This document shows positions 23,111 through 32,772 of a stretch of 64,000 nt of DNA, piece by piece. The notes beneath the pieces are model-generated. The model was not told the origin of the DNA. It made no database searches and saw only the letters and a list, made by a program, of their open reading frames with translations. The first letter of the stretch is position 1. Every line of letters begins with the position of its first letter. Source of the DNA: Rhodocytophaga rosea (GTDB lineage Bacteria; Bacteroidota; Bacteroidia; Cytophagales; 172606-1); the NCBI RefSeq assembly GCF_010119975.1, contig NZ_CP048222.1, positions 8,718,501-8,782,500 on the forward strand. The letters are read 5' to 3'. A program made the position numbers and the translations under genes.

Positions 23111-24019
23111 ATGAATATTAAGAAAACCTCATATTTTAAAGATAAGCAGCGGGATATTGATTATTTCAAACAATGGGTTACCCAACTCGAACAAGCCAAT
23201 GGAAGAACGTATGAAAGCATAACTATTCCAACGGCCATCGGCAATACACATATCTGGGGCTTGCATACACAAGATCATTCGCTGGAAACCCTTGTTATTT
23301 TTCCTGGTGCCAGAACGACAGCGCTGTTCTGGGATCTGGATAAAGGGTTAGATAATCTAAATCAAAAACTGAGAATATTTTTAGTGGAGACCAATGGCTT
23401 ACCCAATTTGAGTGATGGAGCATCGCCTGATATTAAATCGTTAGATTTTGGGTATTGGGCAAATGAGGTTTTAGAGAAACTGGGTATTGAGAAGGCATTT
23501 ATCGCAGGTGCATCTTTTGGAGGCTTGGTATGTATGAAATTAGCCATTGTACATCCTGAGAAAATAAAAGCAGCCTTCCTTTTAAATCCGGGATGTTTGC
23601 AGCCATTTTCCTTAACGTTTAGTAACCTATATTATAATCTATTGCCGATCATCAAGCCGACCGAAAAAAATGTCCTGAAATTTTTAGACAAAGCTGTCTT
23701 CGCCAAACCGAATCATGTATTATCTGCGAAAGCCGAAAAGATGCTTGTTGATTATGAGGTTTTCGCATTAAGACGCTATACAGACAATACACAAAAACCT
23801 TACTATATGAACCATGAGTTAGCCCAGGTGAAAGCGGAAACATATTTACTGGAAGGAGATAAAGATTTGTTGTTCCCTTTTAAAAAGTCGATCAGCAATG
23901 CTCAAAAACACATAAAGAGGTTAAAAGAAGTAAAAGTATTTGAGAACGTGGGTCACGGCATTGAAACCTATCCCAAAGCCATGAATTATATAGGTGATCT
24001 GATCAAAAGCCATCAGTAA
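23111..24019 (+). CDS. Alpha/beta hydrolase
   Basis: A 302-residue hydrolase without signal peptide. TLVIFPGARTTALFWDLD is the oxyanion region, FIAGASFGGLVCMKLAIVHP carries the nucleophile Ser (G-x-S-x-G as GASFG), TYLLEGDKDLLFPFKKS holds the acid Asp, and VFENVGHGIETYPKA the His. The Lys-rich N-terminus (MNIKKTSYFKDKQRD) argues for a cytoplasmic protein. Substrate unknown. It converges with htpG, with a shared terminator between them. Confidence 0.83.
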   Translation: MNIKKTSYFKDKQRDIDYFKQWVTQLEQANGRTYESITIPTAIGNTHIWGLHTQDHSLETLVIFPGARTTALFWDLDKGLDNLNQKLRIFLVETNGLPNLSDGASPDIKSLDFGYWANEVLEKLGIEKAFIAGASFGGLVCMKLAIVHPEKIKAAFLLNPGCLQPFSLTFSNLYYNLLPIIKPTEKNVLKFLDKAVFAKPNHVLSAKAEKMLVDYEVFALRRYTDNTQKPYYMNHELAQVKAETYLLEGDKDLLFPFKKSISNAQKHIKRLKEVKVFENVGHGIETYPKAMNYIGDLIKSHQ

Positions 24020-24040
24020 TGAAACTTGGATCTAACTAAA

Positions 24041-24074
24041 ACAAAAAGCCATACAACAATGTTTGGCTTTTTGT
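24041..24074. terminator. Bidirectional terminator between the hydrolase and htpG
   Basis: ACAAAAAGCCA (24041-24051) pairs perfectly with TGGCTTTTTGT (24064-24074). T-rich tails on both strands suit the two convergent genes. Confidence 0.8.
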
Positions 24075-24116
24075 TTTAGAAGGCATTTGTATTTGCCTAC
24101 TTTACAGACTATACTT

Positions 24117-25940
24117 TTACTTTGTCAGATCCAGCGTGCGATGGATAAAGGCAGTCAGCTCAGCTCCGGAAAGCATATTCTGAGAAAGCAAGGCAAGGTC
24201 GTAAGATTGACGGATCAGTCTTGTTTTTTCGGTTTCGTCCTGTTCTTTCAAAATCCGGTTGATCAGGCTGTGATTGGCATTAATTGCTACGTTATACGTT
24301 ACAGGCATTTCACCAAACATTGCCATACCGCCATTGGCAGACATTTCTTTCATCCGCCTCATAAATTCAGGCAAGGTAATTACTACCGGCAACTCATCTA
24401 CCGGCAAGGACTCTACCGCAATATTCAGATTCTTATTATTCAATGTGGCCTCAAAAGTTTCCTTCAGCGACTTCTTTTCATCTTCAGAAAGCACACTTTC
24501 GTTAATAATGCCTTTGTCGATCAATTTATCTATAGTATCGGCATCCACCCGCTTCAGATTGGTTTTTTCCAGCTTGCGTTCCAGGGCACTGATAAAATGG
24601 CTATCCAGCACACCGTCCAGCTTTAATACATCATATACCCGCTTCTTAGCAGATTGGATATAACGGTCTTGTTTGCCAGGGTCGTTGGTATAAAGGAAAG
24701 TTACACTGTCATCTTTATCTGTCTGGTTAGCCTGCACATGCTCGCGGTATTCATTAAAGGTAAAGAACTGACCTTCTGTATTTTTCAGCAGACAGAAATC
24801 TTTGGCTTTGTCATAGAACTTATCATCGGTGATCATGCCATATTTGATGAATAAACCGATGTGGTCAAATTTATCTTCGAAACCTTTACGGTCGTTTTTG
24901 AAAAGCTCATGCAGTTTGTCACCTACTTTTTTGGTAATGTGTGTATTGATTTTTTTTACATTGGCATCAGCCTGCAAAAAGCTTCTCGATACGTTAAGCG
25001 GAATATCCGGTGAATCAATTACACCATGCAACAGCATCAAAAACTCAGGCACTACATCTTTTACTTCATCGGTAATAAACACCTGACGGGAATAGAGCTG
25101 AATTTTATCTTTATGCAGGTGCAGTTCATTTTTTACTTTCGGGAAATACAGAATACCTGTCAGGTTGAAGGGATAATCCACGTTAAGGTGAATCCAGAAC
25201 AGCGGATCTTCTGACATGGGATACAACTCTTTATAAAATTTGAGATAATCCTCATCTTTCAGGTCAGCCGGAGATTTTGTCCAGAGCGGAGCCGTTTCGT
25301 TAATTACTTTGCCATCAAACTCAATCGGAACAGGCAGGAATTTGCCATATTTATTGAGAATGCTCTGAATGCGGAATTTATCCAGAAACTCTTTGGAATC
25401 TTCTGCTATATGAAGAATAATGTCAGTACCCCGTTCTTGTTTATCTGCTGTGGTAATTTCAAACTCGGTGGTTCCTTCACTCACCCAACGGGCAGGCTCT
25501 GCGCCTTCCTGATACGATTTTGTAATGATCTCCACCTTTTCTGCTACCATAAAGGCTGAGTAAAAACCCAAACCGAAGTTACCAATGATCTGGGCATCCT
25601 GGCCTTTATCTTTGTATTTTTCTACAAACTCAGTCGCGCCGGAAAAAGCAATCTGGTTAATATATTTTTTAATCTCTTCGGCTGTCATGCCAATGCCCTG
25701 ATCGCTGACAGTGATAGTTTTAGCGGCTTCATCTAAGGTAACTGTTACTTTCAGGTCACCTAGCTCTCCATTAAATTCGCCCAGGGAAGATAATCTTTTT
25801 ATTTTCTGGGATGCATCCACCGCATTGGAAACAAGTTCCCGCAAGAAAATTTCATGGTCGGAATATAAGAACTTTTTAATGATGGGGAAGATGTTCTCGG
25901 TATGAATGGAAATGTTACCTTTTTCTCCTGTAATGGCCAT
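24117..25940 (-). CDS. htpG: Molecular chaperone HtpG (Hsp90)
   Basis: A 607-residue Hsp90 of bacterial length. The N-terminal GHKL ATPase has ELVSNAVDASQKI (Glu and Asn of the N box), DQGIGMTAEEI (G1) and GNFGLGFYSAFMVAEKV (G2 lid). The middle domain has LFWIHLNVDYPFNLTGILYF and RQVFITDEVKD with the conserved SRSFLQ (DIPLNVSRSFLQ). The C-terminal dimerisation domain ends in a short helix with TAFIHRTLDLTK, without the eukaryotic MEEVD. It remodels client proteins in the cytoplasm using ATP. A single gene with its own promoter. Confidence 0.97.
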   Translation of the reverse strand: MAITGEKGNISIHTENIFPIIKKFLYSDHEIFLRELVSNAVDASQKIKRLSSLGEFNGELGDLKVTVTLDEAAKTITVSDQGIGMTAEEIKKYINQIAFSGATEFVEKYKDKGQDAQIIGNFGLGFYSAFMVAEKVEIITKSYQEGAEPARWVSEGTTEFEITTADKQERGTDIILHIAEDSKEFLDKFRIQSILNKYGKFLPVPIEFDGKVINETAPLWTKSPADLKDEDYLKFYKELYPMSEDPLFWIHLNVDYPFNLTGILYFPKVKNELHLHKDKIQLYSRQVFITDEVKDVVPEFLMLLHGVIDSPDIPLNVSRSFLQADANVKKINTHITKKVGDKLHELFKNDRKGFEDKFDHIGLFIKYGMITDDKFYDKAKDFCLLKNTEGQFFTFNEYREHVQANQTDKDDSVTFLYTNDPGKQDRYIQSAKKRVYDVLKLDGVLDSHFISALERKLEKTNLKRVDADTIDKLIDKGIINESVLSEDEKKSLKETFEATLNNKNLNIAVESLPVDELPVVITLPEFMRRMKEMSANGGMAMFGEMPVTYNVAINANHSLINRILKEQDETEKTRLIRQSYDLALLSQNMLSGAELTAFIHRTLDLTK

Positions 25941-26018
25941 AGTTTGGAAGTTTAGCGTTAAAAGTTCTTTTTATAGAATGTTATAGATCAATTCAATGAA
26001 TATACGCCTGCTCACTTT

Positions 26019-26026
26019 CAAAATTA
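26019..26026 (-). promoter_or_regulatory. Possible htpG -7 element
   Basis: CAAAATTA on the plus strand reads TAATTTTG on the minus strand, an exact TAnnTTTG. It would start transcription about 72 bases before htpG. No clear TTG -33 box is seen. Confidence 0.35.
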
Positions 26027-26203
26027 TTGCCAGCTACTACCTAATCTGACACACTGGCAGAGATTCGTTATTAGTTACTGGTCAATAACCAGTACTCGAT
26101 AGTAAGATTATGTTATATTCAACTTGATACAAATGTTTTTTATTATAATTTATGATGGCCATTAACGCCTGACTATAGACCATTAACTATTCAATATTCC
26201 TTC

Positions 26204-26211
26204 TATATTTG
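26204..26211 (+). promoter_or_regulatory. bshC -7 promoter element that decides the start codon
   Basis: TATATTTG matches TAnnTTTG exactly. It predicts a transcript start near 26217, which coincides with the first in-frame ATG (26217). The second ATG at 26241 therefore gets a leader of about 24 bases and is the better start. Confidence 0.5.
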
Positions 26212-26240
26212 CAAGCATGTCCATCCCAGATGCTTCCGTA

Positions 26241-27803
26241 ATGAATGTCGAAAAAATTGATCTTTCTCAGATAAGGCAATTTTCCTCCTTTTTCTTAGAT
26301 TATATTTCCCAAAAAGATACGTTACAACCGTTTTATCAACACTTTCCAGAACTTAAAAACTTTCAGCCTCAACTTGAGCAGAAGCAATTCAGCCAGGCAC
26401 AAAGGAAGGATTTGCATGCCGTTTTGACGGAGCAATACAAACCTATCCCTTCCTTTCCACAGCAGCAAATTGACTCCCTATTGCAGGAAAACACATTCAC
26501 CGTTACGACTGGTCACCAACTCAATATTTTCGGCGGACCTTTGTATCTGATGTATAAGCTGGTTACAGTTATCAATCTGGCGGAAGCACTTAAAAAGCAG
26601 TATCCCAACTATCATTTTGTGCCGGTATACTGGATGGCTACCGAAGATCATGATTTTGCAGAAATCAACCATTTTCATCTGTTTGGAAAAAAATATGAGT
26701 GGACAACCCAGCAGAAAGGCGCTGTAGGACGCATGAATCCTGCTGAAATAAATGCTATTCTGGATTCATTGCCAGAAAAACTCCCTTTATTTGAGAAAGC
26801 ATATCTGGAGAATAAAACATTAGCTGAAGCTACCAGAAGCTGGGCTCATGAACTGTTTGGAGAACAAGGTTTACTGTGTATAGATGCAGATCATCCTTTG
26901 CTGAAATCTCAATTAAAAGACGTGATTCGCAAGGATATTTTTGAATCCATTACCTATACCTCGGTAAGCCATACATCAGAACAGTTGAAGAAATCAGGCT
27001 ATGAAACCCAGGTTAATCCCCGGCAAATCAACTTTTTCTATCTGGATCAAGGAGTAAGGGAACGCATTGTACAGGCTAATGACAGATATGAAGTATTAAA
27101 TACGCCGCTTTCTTTTTCTGCGGATGAACTAAATCAACTGATCGAAGAACATCCCGAGCGGTTCAGTCCGAATGTATTATTGCGTCCGGTTTACCAGGAG
27201 ATCATACTACCCAACCTGGCTTATATTGGTGGTCCGGCAGAAGTGATTTATTGGTTGCAACTCAAAGCTTTATTTGATGCGCTGGGCATTGCTTTTCCCA
27301 TTGTTATGCCGAGAAATTTTGCATTATTTATCTCCAAAACATATCAGAAAAAATTACACAAGCTTGGCATCCTACCGGCAGATTTGTTTCTGGAAGAAAA
27401 TGACCTGAAACGGAAACTGGTTGAAGGAATGGTAGAAGAACCTGTGCAGGTACAACAGGAACAACAGGAAATAGAAAAAGCTTTTCAGTCGCTGGTAGAA
27501 AAAGCACTTCTGCTGGATAAAACCCTGGAAGGATTTATAAAAGCTGAACAGCAGAAGACCATAAAATCTCTGGAAAATATTGAGAAGCGTTTGAAAAAAG
27601 CGGAAGAAAAAAACCAGGAAACCAGTATCAGTCAGTTGTTAAATGTAAAGTCGAAGCTATTTCCAAATGGCGGCCTGCAGGAACGCACAGATAATTTTCT
27701 CAACTTTTACCTCAACGATCCTCAGTTTATAACTACTTTATTGCAATCATTTGATCCCCTGGATTTCCGTTTTCAGATCCTTACGGAAGATGACCAAAGC
27801 TGA
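26241..27803 (+). CDS. bshC: Bacillithiol biosynthesis cysteine-adding enzyme BshC
   Basis: A 520-residue protein from MNVEKIDLSQIRQFSSFFLD. It shows the BshC nucleotide-binding core: TVTTGHQLNIFGGPLYLMYK, FVPVYWMATEDHDFAEINHF, and the later NLAYIGGPAEVIYWLQLKAL and FPIVMPRNFALFI. A C-terminal coiled coil is rich in Lys/Glu (EKRLKKAEEKNQETS). BshC joins cysteine to glucosaminyl-malate, the last step of bacillithiol synthesis, giving the cell its low-molecular-weight thiol. This fits a window with several redox defence genes. It overlaps the next gene by 14 bases. Confidence 0.95.
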   Translation: MNVEKIDLSQIRQFSSFFLDYISQKDTLQPFYQHFPELKNFQPQLEQKQFSQAQRKDLHAVLTEQYKPIPSFPQQQIDSLLQENTFTVTTGHQLNIFGGPLYLMYKLVTVINLAEALKKQYPNYHFVPVYWMATEDHDFAEINHFHLFGKKYEWTTQQKGAVGRMNPAEINAILDSLPEKLPLFEKAYLENKTLAEATRSWAHELFGEQGLLCIDADHPLLKSQLKDVIRKDIFESITYTSVSHTSEQLKKSGYETQVNPRQINFFYLDQGVRERIVQANDRYEVLNTPLSFSADELNQLIEEHPERFSPNVLLRPVYQEIILPNLAYIGGPAEVIYWLQLKALFDALGIAFPIVMPRNFALFISKTYQKKLHKLGILPADLFLEENDLKRKLVEGMVEEPVQVQQEQQEIEKAFQSLVEKALLLDKTLEGFIKAEQQKTIKSLENIEKRLKKAEEKNQETSISQLLNVKSKLFPNGGLQERTDNFLNFYLNDPQFITTLLQSFDPLDFRFQILTEDDQS

Positions 27804-28368
27804 GCTCAGAAAACAATTAAAAGAAAAACGGCAACAAGTACCTGCTGAAGAGATTGAAGCCCAGAGCAGACTAATTTGCAGGCTATTTTTCCAGCATTTC
27901 GATCTGGCAAATATACATTCCCTGCATATTTTTTTGCCCATAGTTAAGTTCAAAGAAATTAATACCTGGCCCATTATTGATTTTCTCCAGGTTAATTTTC
28001 CCGATGTTCATGTTGTATTTCCTAAAACCAATACAGAGGATTTTTCTATGGAAAGTTTTCTGTATGATTCAGATCTGGTGCTGGCAGAAAATGCATGGGG
28101 TATTACTGAGCCTATACAAGGCAAACGTGTAGCACCTCACAACATTGACATGATTATACTACCACTGCTTGGTTTTGATAGTACAGGAAACCGGATTGGG
28201 TATGGAAAAGGTTTCTACGACCGATTCCTCTCAACTTGCCGAATAGATATTATCAAGATCGGATTAGCTGTGGAGGAGCCTTTACTAAGGATTGATGATA
28301 TCAATAGTTTCGATATTCCCATGGATTACTGCATTACGCCACAGCAGGTATGGCATTTTGGCAGATAG
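27790..28368 (+). CDS. 5-formyltetrahydrofolate cyclo-ligase
   Basis: A 192-residue enzyme from MTKAELRKQLKEKRQQVPAE. It carries the Lys/Arg-rich ATP-binding N-terminus and the signature GNRIGYGKGFYDRFLST near residue 130 (G-x-G-K-G-x-Y-D). The C-terminus FDIPMDYCITPQQVWHF is typical. It converts 5-formyl-THF to 5,10-methenyl-THF with ATP in the cytoplasm. The start overlaps the end of bshC by 14 bases, so the two are co-transcribed and probably translationally coupled. Confidence 0.92.
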   Translation: MTKAELRKQLKEKRQQVPAEEIEAQSRLICRLFFQHFDLANIHSLHIFLPIVKFKEINTWPIIDFLQVNFPDVHVVFPKTNTEDFSMESFLYDSDLVLAENAWGITEPIQGKRVAPHNIDMIILPLLGFDSTGNRIGYGKGFYDRFLSTCRIDIIKIGLAVEEPLLRIDDINSFDIPMDYCITPQQVWHFGR

Positions 28369-28414
28369 TGTTAAAAGAATGATTTTAAACAGACATTTCT
28401 TCTTGGCAAATCTA

Positions 28415-31400
28415 TCAATCCTGGCCTAACTTATCATCTTTTACCCCATACTCAGAAGGAGGAACTCCATATAATTTACGGAAGCTTTTTGTAAAATAAG
28501 AAAGGTTGCTAAAGCCCACTTTATAGGCAACCTGCGAAACAGTTTCCTGTTTAGAAGCGATAAGAATAGCTGCTTTCCTTAACCTGAAATCGCGGACCAA
28601 CTCTACTGGCGGCTGATCAGTTAGTGCCTTTAATTTCCGGTACAATTGTGTATGACTCATGTTTAATTGCTCTTCCAGAACTTCTACATTAAAATCTGTA
28701 CTCTCGTAACTTTTTTCAAGGATACTGAAAACTTTTTTCAGGAATTTCTCATCAGTAGAGGAATATTCAATTTTATTTGAATCCTTACTTGAATCGACGA
28801 GCATTGCAGTTTTGCTAAAACGCTCTCTTAACCGCCGGCGTTGTAAGATCAGGTTCTTTACCTGGGCAATCAGTTCTTCTGTATTAAATGGTTTGGTCAG
28901 GTACACGTCTGCCCCATTCTCCAAACCCACCAGTTTGTCTTGCATAGATGCTCTTGCCGTGAGCATAATGACAGGAATATGACTGGTGCGCTCATCGGTT
29001 TTAAGCTTACGACACAATTCCATGCCTGTCATCTGGGGCATCATCCAGTCACTTATAATCAGGTCGGGGATCAATTCCTGGGCTTTATCTAATCCTTCTT
29101 TTCCATTCGAGGCATGAACCACACGGTATTTTTCAATAAAAGTATTTCTGATATAAGAACTTAAGTCGGCATGATCTTCTACAATTAACAGCAACGGCAA
29201 ACTCTCATCCAGCTGATTAGGAAGTTCTTCCAGAGAATAAGAGCCATCCGTTAGCGAATGATCAGATAGCCTGGCAACTAATTCCTCATTATGGGTTTGC
29301 AGAGAACCATCTATGGATTCTTGCTGGGAAACTTCTTCCAGGGTTAATTCTACAAAAAAACAAGATCCTTTGCCTGGCTCACTTTCTACCCGGATGTTGC
29401 CTCCATACAGGGAAATTAGTTCTTTTGTTAAAGAAAGACCGATGCCTGTTCCTTCATAATTGCGGGTATGTGAACTATCAATCTGATAAAATCGGTCAAA
29501 TATTTTTTCAAGTTTATCGGCTTCTATCCCAATACCTGTATCTCTTACTGTAACTAATACTTTCCGAAGCTTACTCTTAGAATTCTGAATAGGTTCCACA
29601 GATATATTTACAGAGATTTCACCTCCCCTTGGAGTGAATTTCATGGCATTGGAAAATAAATTAGTAACTACTTTCTCAATTTTGTCTTTATCAAACTTAA
29701 CCCATAAACTGCCGGGATTATGATGAAAATTGAGTTTTATCTGGCGGTGTGCGGCCAATGAATCAAATGAAAAGAAATGAGCTTTTACAAAAGCCATCAA
29801 CTCCCCTACTTCATTTTCCAGACGCATACCTCCGGCTTCCAGCTTAGAAATATCCAGAAGCTGATTAATAAGTTGTAGCAATCGGCGTGCGTTTCTGAGC
29901 ATCAGGTGGAAATAGGCATAGGTATGGCTTTCGCTTGTTTTTTCAGCAAGCATTGTTTCCAGGGGATTAATGATCAAGGTTAAAGGCGTACGAAGTTCAT
30001 GGGATACATTGGCAAAAAACCTTGATTTCATCTGATCCAGTTCGTGTAATTTCTCAGATTCCAGACTTTTGAGTTTTAAATTGTGTTTCAATCGTTCCCG
30101 GCCCACAAAGTATTCTTTGCCGTAATATAATATAGCTATTCCTGCTACTACATATATGATATAAGCATAAATGGTCTTCCAGAATGGAGGAGTAATAGTG
30201 ATTTTTACAGCCATTCCTTCATTATTCCAGACACCGTCATAATTAGCTGATTTTACTCTGAACGTATAGTCACCCGGATCAAGGTTAGTATAGGGTGCGT
30301 ACCGCCGGGTGCCAGCTGTTATCCAGTCTTCATCCAAACCTTCCAGCTTGTAGGCATAGGTATTCTCTTCAGGTAAGGAATAATTGAGGCCTACAAAGTC
30401 AAATGAGAAAAAATTTTCATTGTAGGGCAATACAATAGGCTCACCTGTCTGAATACTTCTTGGTTTCTCCATTACTTTAAATCCACTAATGCGTACTAAA
30501 GGGGCATATGGATTGGTAAGAAGACTATCAGGATGGAGTATGTTCAATCCGCTATTGCTTCCAAAATACATGTAACCTTTGCTGTCTTTGCAAAAAGCAC
30601 GGTTGAATTCATTGCTCAGCAATCCGTCATGTACATCATAATTCCGCAAGGTTTTAGCCGCAGGGTCATACTTAAACAAGCCTCCTTTGCGGCTGACGAG
30701 CCATAAATTACCGGAATTATCTTCCAGAATTCCATGAATAACCATTCGTGATAATTCTTTGGGGCCTTGTGCCGGCGTATATTTGCCATTCTGGGGGTTG
30801 AACTGATATATGCCTCCTGAAGCTGAACATACCCACATTACCCCTTTACTACTCTTATAAATGTAATTCATTGATTGCTCGCTAGCTACAGAATAATAGG
30901 AGACAAACTCACCTGTGGCAGGGTCAAAACGGTTTAATCCATCGCTGGAGGTGGCTAACCATAAAATCCCGTTTTGATCTTCAGCAATATAATCTACATT
31001 AAACTGTGTCTTAGTTATTACATTTAGCCGGTAGGTTTTAAATGTTTCTGTATTCTTGTTAAAAAGTGCAAGCCCATCCCGTGTACCTATCCATATCCTC
31101 CCTTTTGTATCTTCATAAACAACATTTGCATAGGGAAAAGGCAGACTTGTTGTATCCCCCTCTTTGTATTCGAAATTAGTAACCTGCCCCGTAGAGATAT
31201 TGATCCGTTTCACACTTGCACTCAATGCAACCCACAAATTACCATCTCTGTCTTCTATAATCGAATGAGCTGTATTGGTGCTTAAATTTTTAGGGATAGC
31301 AGCGCTATAAGAATACTGAGTTATCTTTCCTGTTTTTCTATCAAGTTTATCCAAACCAATCCGGTTTCCAATCCATATATTACTGGAAGCATCAGCATAT

Positions 31401-32542
31401 AACGAGTATATATAACTATCCCTGAGACCTTTAGGATCTGTTGTATTATACTCAACGGCTGCTATTTTTTTCTTGAGCAAATCCGTTTTATTCACGCCCC
31501 CTCTAAAACAGGCTACCCAAAGAACTTTGAAACTATCTTCATACACACACATAACCGAATTATCGCTTAATGACGCAGGCGAAGAAGAAAGGTGTTTATA
31601 ACGTATGAATTTACCTGATTGCCTGTCATATTTGTTAAGGCCACCATGCTGTGTACCCACCCATATATTTCCGAATGAATCTTCCCGAAGCGATAAGATA
31701 ATATTATCACTCAAGCTGTTTTCATCAGCATAATCATGCTTAAATACAGTATAGGTTTTATTAACCCGGTCAAACTGTTTCACACCATCTCCCATGGAAC
31801 CTACCCATAATATGCCTGTACGATCTTCACAGATGGCATTGACTGAACCTGCAAACTTAGAATTATCAGCGGTAGCGGTTTTATGCAGGTATCTGGTAAA
31901 CTTTTCCGTTTTGCGATCAAAATGGCTTAATCCTTTGGTGGTACCTACCCAAAGATTACCTAGTTTATCCTCGTAAATGATATTGATTGTATTTTCTGTC
32001 CAATGCTTAACCGCCGATGGATTATGCATAAACAAGGTAAAACGGTTAGTAGCCGGATCATATTTATTTAATCCCCTGGTAGTACCTATCCACATCAACC
32101 CGGCACGGTCCTGATACACATATTGTATGTCATTATCGCTGATGGAATATTGATTGGTTGTATCGTGTACAAATACTTTAAATGTCTCGGTAGATTTATC
32201 GAACACATTTAATCCGTTTTTGGTAGCAATCCATAGTTTTCCGGAGCGGTCTTCATAGATAGATCGGATTAAATTGTCACTGATACTTCCTGGTTTGTCT
32301 GGGTCGTGATCATAGACCACAAAATCGTATCCATTGTATTTATTCAGTCCATCCCTGGTTCCAAACCACATGAATCCCTCTTTGTCCTGAATAATGCTGT
32401 AAACGGTACCATGAGACAAGCCTTGTTCGGATGTAATATGATCAAATTTGATATCCTGATTCTGAGCATAGCTAACAGAAATTAGCATAAAAAACAGACA
32501 TGCTTGTAAAAAAAATCTCATGAATTGATTACCCAATAACAT
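28415..32542 (-). CDS. Hybrid two-component system protein, one-chain sensor kinase/regulator (HTCS) 1
   Basis: A 1375-residue chain. After a signal peptide (FLQACLFFMLISVSYAQ) come about twelve Reg_prop blades (pattern MWFGTRDGLNKYNG) forming two periplasmic propellers, then a Y_Y_Y domain near residues 700-785 (YAYKLEGLDEDWITAG) and one membrane helix (IIYVVAGIAILYYG). The kinase has phospho-His848 in FANVSHELRTPL and ATP boxes NLFSNAMKF, DTGIGIE, GTGIGLSL. The receiver has Asp1165 in IISDWMMPQ, and the AraC domain ends it (SYFTKSFRKLYGVPPSEYG). It senses a periplasmic ligand and controls transcription directly. The nearest candidate targets are the cytochrome/DUF1501/DUF1553 genes upstream. 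Confidence 0.95.
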   Translation of the reverse strand: MLLGNQFMRFFLQACLFFMLISVSYAQNQDIKFDHITSEQGLSHGTVYSIIQDKEGFMWFGTRDGLNKYNGYDFVVYDHDPDKPGSISDNLIRSIYEDRSGKLWIATKNGLNVFDKSTETFKVFVHDTTNQYSISDNDIQYVYQDRAGLMWIGTTRGLNKYDPATNRFTLFMHNPSAVKHWTENTINIIYEDKLGNLWVGTTKGLSHFDRKTEKFTRYLHKTATADNSKFAGSVNAICEDRTGILWVGSMGDGVKQFDRVNKTYTVFKHDYADENSLSDNIILSLREDSFGNIWVGTQHGGLNKYDRQSGKFIRYKHLSSSPASLSDNSVMCVYEDSFKVLWVACFRGGVNKTDLLKKKIAAVEYNTTDPKGLRDSYIYSLYADASSNIWIGNRIGLDKLDRKTGKITQYSYSAAIPKNLSTNTAHSIIEDRDGNLWVALSASVKRINISTGQVTNFEYKEGDTTSLPFPYANVVYEDTKGRIWIGTRDGLALFNKNTETFKTYRLNVITKTQFNVDYIAEDQNGILWLATSSDGLNRFDPATGEFVSYYSVASEQSMNYIYKSSKGVMWVCSASGGIYQFNPQNGKYTPAQGPKELSRMVIHGILEDNSGNLWLVSRKGGLFKYDPAAKTLRNYDVHDGLLSNEFNRAFCKDSKGYMYFGSNSGLNILHPDSLLTNPYAPLVRISGFKVMEKPRSIQTGEPIVLPYNENFFSFDFVGLNYSLPEENTYAYKLEGLDEDWITAGTRRYAPYTNLDPGDYTFRVKSANYDGVWNNEGMAVKITITPPFWKTIYAYIIYVVAGIAILYYGKEYFVGRERLKHNLKLKSLESEKLHELDQMKSRFFANVSHELRTPLTLIINPLETMLAEKTSESHTYAYFHLMLRNARRLLQLINQLLDISKLEAGGMRLENEVGELMAFVKAHFFSFDSLAAHRQIKLNFHHNPGSLWVKFDKDKIEKVVTNLFSNAMKFTPRGGEISVNISVEPIQNSKSKLRKVLVTVRDTGIGIEADKLEKIFDRFYQIDSSHTRNYEGTGIGLSLTKELISLYGGNIRVESEPGKGSCFFVELTLEEVSQQESIDGSLQTHNEELVARLSDHSLTDGSYSLEELPNQLDESLPLLLIVEDHADLSSYIRNTFIEKYRVVHASNGKEGLDKAQELIPDLIISDWMMPQMTGMELCRKLKTDERTSHIPVIMLTARASMQDKLVGLENGADVYLTKPFNTEELIAQVKNLILQRRRLRERFSKTAMLVDSSKDSNKIEYSSTDEKFLKKVFSILEKSYESTDFNVEVLEEQLNMSHTQLYRKLKALTDQPPVELVRDFRLRKAAILIASKQETVSQVAYKVGFSNLSYFTKSFRKLYGVPPSEYGVKDDKLGQD

Positions 32543-32772
32543 TCAATAGTATAAGCCAGCGCTTTTTATAAAGGTAAGAAAAAAGAGTTGACAAAACAGG
32601 CAAACAACGACAAAATAAATGATTATATATTCAATGCAAACGTTTACTTGTGATGTGGGTATTTAAAAGTTTTAATGTAAAAAGACAGCTTTAGTTAGCA
32701 AACAATACGTTTAAAGTGCATATCTGCTATTTTCCGGTTACAGGCAATAAGTACAGGCTTGAGGTAATCTGC

